Of a stretch of 25,766 nucleotides of DNA, positions 21,155 to 25,766 are shown one piece after another. The position numbers were made by a program, and so were the translations under genes. Within the stretch, counting starts at the first letter, position 1; each line of letters opens with the position of its first letter. The notes below the pieces were generated by a model that was not told the origin of the DNA, did no database searches, and saw nothing but the letters and a program-made list of their open reading frames with translations. This DNA is from a virus, in the IMG/VR virus record IMGVR_UViG_3300030102_003688, positions 1 through 25,766 of that record; one strand, 5' to 3'.

Positions 21155-23938
21155 ATGGCAACAACAGTTTCTACAACAGGATCAGTCACTAACATCACAG
21201 TTCAAACAGGAACACAGAATCTATTTTCAAATGTTGCCGCAGACACAGGCACAGTGGTTGTTGACAACACCGTTGACACATTAACAATAGCAGGTGGCAC
21301 AGGTATTACCACAACAGGAACACCTGGCACAGACACAATTACAATAGCAGGATCAGATGCCTCAACAAGCAACAAAGGTATAGCAAGTTTTTCAAGTTCA
21401 AATTTTGATGTTAGCTCAGGTGCTGTTTCATTGAAAGCAAATGGTGTAAATGACACACATTTAGATTTTGGAACAGGAACAAATCAAATAAACACAGATG
21501 ACCTAACAGAAGGTTCTACAAACTTATATTTTACAAATGCCAGAGCAGATGCACGTATTGGTGCGGCAAGCATAAATGATTTAAGTGATGTGACAACAAC
21601 AGGTGTCAGCAATGGCAATGTGTTAGCATACAATTCATCAAGTGGTATTTTTGAACCAAGTTCTAACACACCTTTATCATTGATAGATGAAGATGACTTT
21701 TCTACTGATTCAGATTCAAGACCACCAAGTCAACAAAGTGTTAAGGCTTACATAGCAACTCAGATAGCCACAAAAGATAATTCAGATGAGATAACAGAAG
21801 GTTCAACTAATTTATATTTTACAAATGCCAGAGCAGATGCAAGATTTGATACAAAATTAGCCGCGGCAGACACAGACAATCTATCAGAAGGAAGTTCAAA
21901 TTTATACTTCACTAATGCTAGAGCAGATGCAAGAGCACAATTGAAAGTTGATGCTTTGGTTGACTCAGCACCTGGTGCCTTAGACACGTTAAATGAATTA
22001 GCGGCGGCACTTGGAGATGATGCAAACTTTTCAACAACTGTCACAAACTCAATTGCAACAAAATTAGCAACAGCAGATTTCAATAGTACATTTGACACAA
22101 GACTTGGAACAAAAGACACAGACAACTTGTCAGAAGGTTCAAGCAATCAATATTTCACAACAGCAAGAGCCAGAGCAAGTATATCAGCATCAGGATCATT
22201 GGCATACAACAGCTCAACAGGTGCTTTAACATATACACAAGGCAACACAGACACAGTAGCAGAAGGTTCAACAAATCTTTACTTCACAGATGCAAGGGCA
22301 AGAGCGGCCATATCAGCCAGTGGCAGTTTGTCATACAACAGCTCAACAGGTGCTTTGACATACACACAGGCGGCCATTGATGCTGACAGCACAACAATTT
22401 CAAATCTAGAAGTGGACAACTTCAAAGCGGCAACAATAGTATTAGAAGCAGAAGGTATTGGTAGCAATGACAATGACACCACATTACCAACAAGTGCGGC
22501 AGTAAAAGATTATGTAGATACCCAAGTGGCAGGTAAAGACAACACAGATGAGATAACAGAAGGTTCAACAAATTTATATTTCACAAATGCTAGAGCTGAA
22601 GCAGTTTCAATAAACAATGTTGTGGAAGACACCACACCACAACTGGGTGGATCATTAGATGTAAATGGCAACAAAATTGTGTCCACATCAGGTGCAGACA
22701 TTGACATTGAACCAAATGGAACAGGAGATGTCCTATTAGGAAACTTCAAGTTTGATGCAGATCAAACAGTGGGTGCATCACAAGACAACTTTGTTTTAAC
22801 ATATGACAACTCATCAGGCAAGATCAGTTTAGAAGCCGCATCAGGCGGTGGTGGCGGACTATCAGATGTGGTTTCAGATACATCTCCACAATTGGGTGCT
22901 GATTTGGATGTCAATGGTTTCAAAATCAAATCAGTTGGCAGTGGTGGAGACGTTGAGATAGAAGCCAGTAACAAAATGGATTTAGATAGTGTTGATGACA
23001 TGAGCCTTACGTCATCAGCTGGTAATGTAGAAATCAGATCAAGAAAATCAAATGGTAGAGTTAGAATCAGAGCAAATAACGACATCGTGTTGGATCCTCA
23101 AGATGATTTGGATTTAAGATCGCGAGATGATTTTATATTTAGAAAATTCAGAACTGGGATTGCAACATTGAGCATAACAGCAACAGTTGATGGTGATGGT
23201 GGTCCAGACGGCGTTGGTTCAGTCACAATCACAACAGGATCACTGGATACATTTTGGCAAACAGCAATTGATGAAGGTGTTGGTGTTTATTACACAGACT
23301 CAACAAACACAGACAAAATTTTTGTCTCAAGCAGATCAGGTACAACTGGTTTGACACTTGAAGAAAGTGCTTCAGACGCCACAGGTGTCAGTGCAACATT
23401 ACACTATGATGCACACGTGGTCAACACAGTTGTTGCGGGTGACAGTGGTGCAACAAAATTTGAACTTGTCAACAGAGCTGGTTATGAAGGACCACAAGCA
23501 AGAACTTTTGCTATACAGACTGGTCTAGAGTTTGCTGGAAGTGATGAACCATACTCAGTCGCGGCTGGCAGAAATGATGGTACAGGTGGTTACGCCAGCA
23601 AGTATGAATTCCATATGCCCAACAACGAAAGCACCATGCGTATCAGACACAAAAATTCACAATATGGTGGTTCTGAATCAACACAAGATTTAATAAGATT
23701 CCAAAACAGATCAAATACGTCAAGCACAATCGCAAGTGCGTCACATCCAGATCAGATGAGAATGTATGTCCCAATTAGATTGGTCAGCAACACCACAGCA
23801 GAGCTTAACAGCAGAGGTGGTAGCAGTGGTGAAATAGTTTTTTGCTCAGATGGTGATTCAGGTTCAGCTTGTTTGGCCGTCAACGATGGATCAGCATGGA
23901 AAAGAATTAGTTTTGGAGCTACTATTAGTTCAAGTTAA
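21155..23938 (+). CDS. Tail fibre protein with EGS(T/S)NLYFT repeats
   Basis: This 927-residue protein is the likely receptor-binding fibre. Six copies of an EGS(T/S)N(L/Q)YFT(N/T/D)AR(A/E) motif begin at residues about 119, 215, 245, 327, 370 and 469. Two copies of SGSLxYNSSTGALTYTQ lie among them. These repeats are typical of trimeric fibre shafts in marine and T4-like phages. Then come two PQLGxxLDVNGxKI blocks (about 495 and 580) and a run of short beta repeats (DMSLTSSAGNVEIRS). The C-terminal third is unique and ends with SGEIVFCSDGDSGSACLAVN and a short Trp-containing tail. The C-terminal part would bind the host surface. A possible self-cleaving chaperone is not evident. Confidence 0.85.
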   Translation: MATTVSTTGSVTNITVQTGTQNLFSNVAADTGTVVVDNTVDTLTIAGGTGITTTGTPGTDTITIAGSDASTSNKGIASFSSSNFDVSSGAVSLKANGVNDTHLDFGTGTNQINTDDLTEGSTNLYFTNARADARIGAASINDLSDVTTTGVSNGNVLAYNSSSGIFEPSSNTPLSLIDEDDFSTDSDSRPPSQQSVKAYIATQIATKDNSDEITEGSTNLYFTNARADARFDTKLAAADTDNLSEGSSNLYFTNARADARAQLKVDALVDSAPGALDTLNELAAALGDDANFSTTVTNSIATKLATADFNSTFDTRLGTKDTDNLSEGSSNQYFTTARARASISASGSLAYNSSTGALTYTQGNTDTVAEGSTNLYFTDARARAAISASGSLSYNSSTGALTYTQAAIDADSTTISNLEVDNFKAATIVLEAEGIGSNDNDTTLPTSAAVKDYVDTQVAGKDNTDEITEGSTNLYFTNARAEAVSINNVVEDTTPQLGGSLDVNGNKIVSTSGADIDIEPNGTGDVLLGNFKFDADQTVGASQDNFVLTYDNSSGKISLEAASGGGGGLSDVVSDTSPQLGADLDVNGFKIKSVGSGGDVEIEASNKMDLDSVDDMSLTSSAGNVEIRSRKSNGRVRIRANNDIVLDPQDDLDLRSRDDFIFRKFRTGIATLSITATVDGDGGPDGVGSVTITTGSLDTFWQTAIDEGVGVYYTDSTNTDKIFVSSRSGTTGLTLEESASDATGVSATLHYDAHVVNTVVAGDSGATKFELVNRAGYEGPQARTFAIQTGLEFAGSDEPYSVAAGRNDGTGGYASKYEFHMPNNESTMRIRHKNSQYGGSESTQDLIRFQNRSNTSSTIASASHPDQMRMYVPIRLVSNTTAELNSRGGSSGEIVFCSDGDSGSACLAVNDGSAWKRISFGATISSS
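21509..22600 (+). repeat. Six imperfect EGSTNLYFT-coding repeats in the fibre gene
   Basis: Copies start at 21509, 21797, 21887, 22133, 22262 and 22559, each about 45-50 nt and well matched at the DNA level (gaaggttc... tattt.ac...). Spacing is irregular, which would allow gain or loss of shaft units by recombination. Confidence 0.75.
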
Positions 23939-23956
23939 TAATCATGGAGACAGACA

Positions 23957-24061
23957 ATGGCCAAATACAAAATATGCAAATGTCCTTGTGTGATATGCTG
24001 GATAACTTGGCCTTTCAAGAAGTACTGGAAATGGACAATGGGTGGCTATGACAAAAAATAA
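23957..24061 (+). CDS. 34-residue cysteine-rich small protein
   Basis: This short gene follows the fibre gene. ATG at 23957 has GGAG 7 nt upstream. The product starts MAKYKICKCPCVICWITWPF and ends with a Trp/Lys-rich part (KKYWKWTMGGYDKK). Four cysteines lie within eight residues (CKCPCVIC), and four Trp residues follow. It could bind a metal or be a membrane-active peptide near the lysis genes. The family is not recognised. An overlapping frame from ATG 23944 gives a 35-residue acidic peptide with a poorer start. It overlaps the next gene by 14 bases. Confidence 0.5.
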   Translation: MAKYKICKCPCVICWITWPFKKYWKWTMGGYDKK

Positions 24062-24227
24062 AACTACATCAGAGAGATTAACCAAACTAGAAGTCAAAAT
24101 AGATCTCTTAATGAACAACCATATGCATCATTTTGAAAAAAGGATGACCAGATTGGAGGCAGGCATGATTGGTCTCTTGTGCTTTGCCATCACTAATTTG
24201 ATTGTGGTGGTATGGAACTTGATCTAA
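24048..24227 (+). CDS. Holin-like protein with coiled coil and C-terminal membrane segment (XhlA-like)
   Basis: This 59-residue protein has heptad-like residues 8-36 (SERLTKLEVKIDLL, then FEKRMTRLEAG) followed by one hydrophobic segment (about 39-58) at the end. This layout resembles XhlA-type haemolysin/holin-associated proteins of phages, in which a coiled coil in the cytoplasm precedes a C-terminal membrane anchor. A GTG at 24042 would add two residues, but ATG at 24048 is preferred. It may take part in lysis, but no endolysin is present in the window. It overlaps both neighbours. Confidence 0.65.
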   Translation: MTKNKTTSERLTKLEVKIDLLMNNHMHHFEKRMTRLEAGMIGLLCFAITNLIVVVWNLI

Positions 24228-24400
24228 GCTTCTGGCCCTGCACACCCAATATACAAGCAGTTCCAAACCTCAAATTTGCCGCACCACACTGGCGATTCAC
24301 CTTTGAACAATACCTTAAGGACTTCCTACATTATGATCCATGGGAATATGAACATCTGGATTGGTTATATGAAGAATATCAAGCAATACTCCAGTCATAA
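24212..24400 (+). CDS. Hypothetical acidic aromatic protein
   Basis: This 62-residue protein is rich in Trp, Tyr, Phe and acidic residues (FEQYLKDFLHYDPWEYEHLD). It has one Cys near the start (FWPCTPN). The start overlaps the previous gene by 16 bases. It is not recognised. The tight overlaps suggest one transcript running from the fibre gene through 24400. Confidence 0.55.
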   Translation: MELDLSFWPCTPNIQAVPNLKFAAPHWRFTFEQYLKDFLHYDPWEYEHLDWLYEEYQAILQS

Positions 24401-24451
24401 TCGCCTGTTTAAACCAATTTTAAGGGCTCTACAAGGGGGTCTAACATCATA

Positions 24452-24694
24452 ATGCAACACATATACCCATACAAGAAGAAAGTGTACGATTGCTGGTGCA
24501 TACACGACGTTGATCGCAGGGCGGATTGGTGTAGAACTTACTGTTTGAAGCCTTTCTTTGTGGATATGAGATACTGTGACAATCCACAATATGACATACA
24601 TCCACGCCAAGATCCAGATGGATACGTGGACGAAGTCACATTTGAATTCTCTGATCAGAAGGATCTGTTGTTGTTCTGTTTGGTATGGTGTTGA
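24452..24694 (+). CDS. Hypothetical cysteine-rich protein
   Basis: This 80-residue protein has cysteines at DCWCIHD, ADWCRTYC, RYCDN and in the C-terminal FCLVWC. The body also has many Asp, Tyr and Trp residues. Metal binding or disulfides are possible but the family is not recognised. The 51-bp gap before it holds only an AAGGGGG far (over 10 nt) from the ATG, so the ribosome-binding site is weak. Its stop is one base from the stop of the leftward HNH-like gene, so the two transcription units converge here. Confidence 0.55.
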   Translation: MQHIYPYKKKVYDCWCIHDVDRRADWCRTYCLKPFFVDMRYCDNPQYDIHPRQDPDGYVDEVTFEFSDQKDLLLFCLVWC

Positions 24695-24695
24695 T

Positions 24696-25052
24696 CTAAG
24701 GCTTCACGTGAGCCTGGGGCACCTGGATCTTGTCAAACTTGCGTTGTGATCTTGATGCCTGCCTACCCCATTCAGCCACCGTGGCGAACGGTCTCCATTC
24801 CATGTTGGCCCTGCGGAAGTCCTTTTTGTCCCCATTCTTGTGCCAACGCACATAGCCCTTGGGTGGACGTCCTATTATGAACCAGGCCAGATGCACCCGC
24901 TTGGGCCAATCTTGTGGATCACTGGGTAGCTTGAGTGCAGTCACTGAACCTGAATTGCTCTGTGTCCAACACCTACGGAACAGCTGATGATTGAGGTCTT
25001 CATCAACCCATATGGTGCTCTTGCTGTTGCTACATCTGATGTACTCTTCCAT
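24696..25052 (-). CDS. HNH-like homing endonuclease
   Basis: This 118-residue protein has VHLAWFIIGRPPKGYVRWHK, then NGDKKDFRRANMEWRPF (residues about 53-90). This is the pattern of HNH_3-type phage endonucleases (vH..v...F.G.PP.g..v.H.nGdk.dNr..NLew). The first His and the central His are present, but the usual DNR is DFR, so activity may be lowered. The start MEEYIRC at 25052 is chosen because the upstream codons of this frame overlap the preceding gene and the stop/start form TGATG. These genes are clearly GC-richer than the phage structural genes (33 of 60 bases G or C in 24781-24840), a sign of transfer as a mobile unit. Confidence 0.7.
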   Translation of the reverse strand: MEEYIRCSNSKSTIWVDEDLNHQLFRRCWTQSNSGSVTALKLPSDPQDWPKRVHLAWFIIGRPPKGYVRWHKNGDKKDFRRANMEWRPFATVAEWGRQASRSQRKFDKIQVPQAHVKP

Positions 25053-25456
25053 CAATACACGAACTCCCCTCCTGCCCAACCAATGGTGTCCTGCCACATC
25101 CGCTTGGCCTGTCTGTTCCTGTCCACTTGCCTGGTGAAGCCAATGACCATGGTACCTTGATGTTTGGTGTGTGCCTGGCCGTGTGAATCTAGACTGTATG
25201 CTTGTAAGTTGAAACAACAGGGTGTGATCAACGAATCCCAGTCAACAGGATCCTGACGCACAACTATGAGGAAATAACGATAAGGCCACATGGCCAACAT
25301 CATGCCACGGAATCCTGTGTGTTGCCACTGAGCCCTCTTGGATATATGTGCGGAATCACAATGCTTGTGTAAGTTGAATTGACTGTGTTTTATGGCTTTG
25401 ACCGCCTTGGGATACACATAACTTTTGGGTGCTTGAGTTCTTTTTGCTTGTGACAT
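25052..25456 (-). CDS. Hypothetical protein coupled to the HNH-like gene
   Basis: This 134-residue protein begins MSQAKRTQAPKSYVYPKAVK and is basic and rich in His, Trp and Gln. The middle has WPYRYFLIVVRQDPVDWDSL and the end TRQVDRNRQAKRMWQDTIG. I do not recognise it. It is GC-richer than the structural genes, as is its partner, and its TGA overlaps the partner's ATG (TGATG). It may be a DNA-binding or accessory part of the same mobile unit. An AATAAATA octamer lies 9 nt before its ATG. Confidence 0.6.
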   Translation of the reverse strand: MSQAKRTQAPKSYVYPKAVKAIKHSQFNLHKHCDSAHISKRAQWQHTGFRGMMLAMWPYRYFLIVVRQDPVDWDSLITPCCFNLQAYSLDSHGQAHTKHQGTMVIGFTRQVDRNRQAKRMWQDTIGWAGGEFVY

Positions 25457-25465
25457 TGTTAATTT

Positions 25466-25473
25466 TATTTATT
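25466..25473 (-). promoter_or_regulatory. Late-promoter-like octamer AATAAATA before the HNH pair
   Basis: On the leftward strand AATAAATA is followed by 9 nt and ATG at 25456. It suggests that the HNH-like pair is read as a late gene. Confidence 0.5.
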
Positions 25474-25656
25474 AAACAGATGCATTATCCTATCTACTTT
25501 GTATGTGCAAAGAGATATTGATCACTATAGAACACAATGGGAAAGATGGGTCATATGATTCTAGCGACCATGGTTGTGCAAAATAGGGGGCTACCCCCAT
25601 TGTAGAATAGTAAGGGAAACTATAGGCACAATGGACAAGGTGGTTATAGAATAGTA

Positions 25657-25664
25657 TATAAATC
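25657..25664 (+). promoter_or_regulatory. Possible late-promoter-like TATAAATC
   Basis: It differs from TATAAATA only in the last base and directly follows the second TAGAATAGTA repeat. No gene starts after it inside the window. Confidence 0.3.
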
Positions 25665-25766
25665 TAACGGCCCCGCCCCCATTGTGTCAACCTTTTCAAA
25701 ACAATTAATCAGTAAAAAAGATCTTTTATCTGGTTGACTGAACCCTAAGGTTCAAGTACAATTGAC

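Larger units (their letters stand above)
25457..25766. other. Non-coding right end with ACAATGG/CCATTGT motifs and inverted repeats
   Basis: No convincing gene is seen. CACAATGG occurs at 25533-25540 and 25627-25634, and its inverse CCCCCATTGT at 25594-25603 and 25676-25685. TAGAATAGTA is repeated at 25603-25612 and 25647-25656. GGGGG-CTA-CCCCC (25586-25598) is a short strong hairpin. GTCAACC (25686-25692) and GGTTGAC (25732-25738) are inverted. A 27-codon frame at 25503-25586 lacks a ribosome-binding site. The repeats suggest an origin, an operator cluster or a control region for genes beyond the window. Confidence 0.45.

Noticed and set aside
103-24443. AAGGGGGTCTAA shared between the left end (about 107-118) and about 24433-24444
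   Set aside because: A 12-mer match in a window of this size can arise by chance; flanking sequence does not match, so no terminal repeat or att site is supported.
25053-25217. Upstream extension of the HNH-like frame to an ATG at 25217
   Set aside because: The extra 55 residues lie entirely inside the partner gene in another frame, and the TGATG junction at 25050-25054 gives a natural start.
25503-25586. 27-codon frame ending at the GGGGG hairpin
   Set aside because: No Shine-Dalgarno sequence or promoter, and it lies among repeats.

Overview
The window is a stretch of an AT-rich double-stranded DNA tailed-phage genome (Caudoviricetes, siphovirus-type). It holds a complete head and tail morphogenesis region and two flanking groups of small genes. 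I saw no tRNA, rRNA, CRISPR array, transposon, integrase or replication gene, so it is probably about half of a phage genome. Family names rest on motifs, gene order and recalled family features; no database search was run. The small basic proteins at the left end and the promoter motif described below resemble those of marine phages (T4-like cyanophages and pelagiphages). A marine bacterial host is therefore the best guess, but it is not proven.

Layout. 1-151 is a non-coding AT-rich end. 152-1469 is a leftward cluster of six overlapping small genes, one of which is only 44 codons. 1470-1720 is a divergent control region with a sigma70-type promoter whose 17-bp spacer is filled by a perfect palindrome, a candidate operator. 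1721-2059 is one rightward gene of unknown function. 2060-2399 is a gene-free, hairpin-rich stretch just before the terminase small subunit, a candidate packaging site or structured RNA. 2400-9856 is the head module: TerS, TerL, a DUF4055-type portal, an unknown protein, scaffold, major capsid protein, DnaT-like connector, head closure, HK97 gp10-like protein and tail terminator. 9879-18056 is the lambda-like tail module: tube, tail assembly chaperones with a -1 frameshift, tape measure, gpM-like and gpL-like proteins, and a gpJ-like tip split over two genes. 18058-23938 holds the distal tail proteins: a large cadherin-like protein, a BppU-like adaptor and a repeat-rich fibre. 23957-24694 holds four small genes, including a cysteine-rich 34-residue protein and a holin-like coiled-coil/membrane protein. 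24696-25456 is a leftward, GC-richer pair with an HNH-like endonuclease. 25457-25766 is a non-coding end with repeated ACAATGG/CCATTGT motifs.

Control. An octamer matching the T4/cyanophage late-promoter consensus NATAAATA stands directly before the first gene of nearly every transcription unit on both strands. I found it before TerS, portal, scaffold, capsid, connector, tail tube, chaperone, fibre adaptor, three leftward units and the gene at 1721. It is almost absent inside genes. A siphovirus structural module thus appears to be read by a T4-type late transcription system. In three units the octamer ends exactly 5 nt before the ATG and no Shine-Dalgarno sequence is present, which suggests leaderless late mRNAs. 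The capsid gene is an insulated unit: its own promoter, a hairpin at the start of its mRNA and a strong terminator after it.
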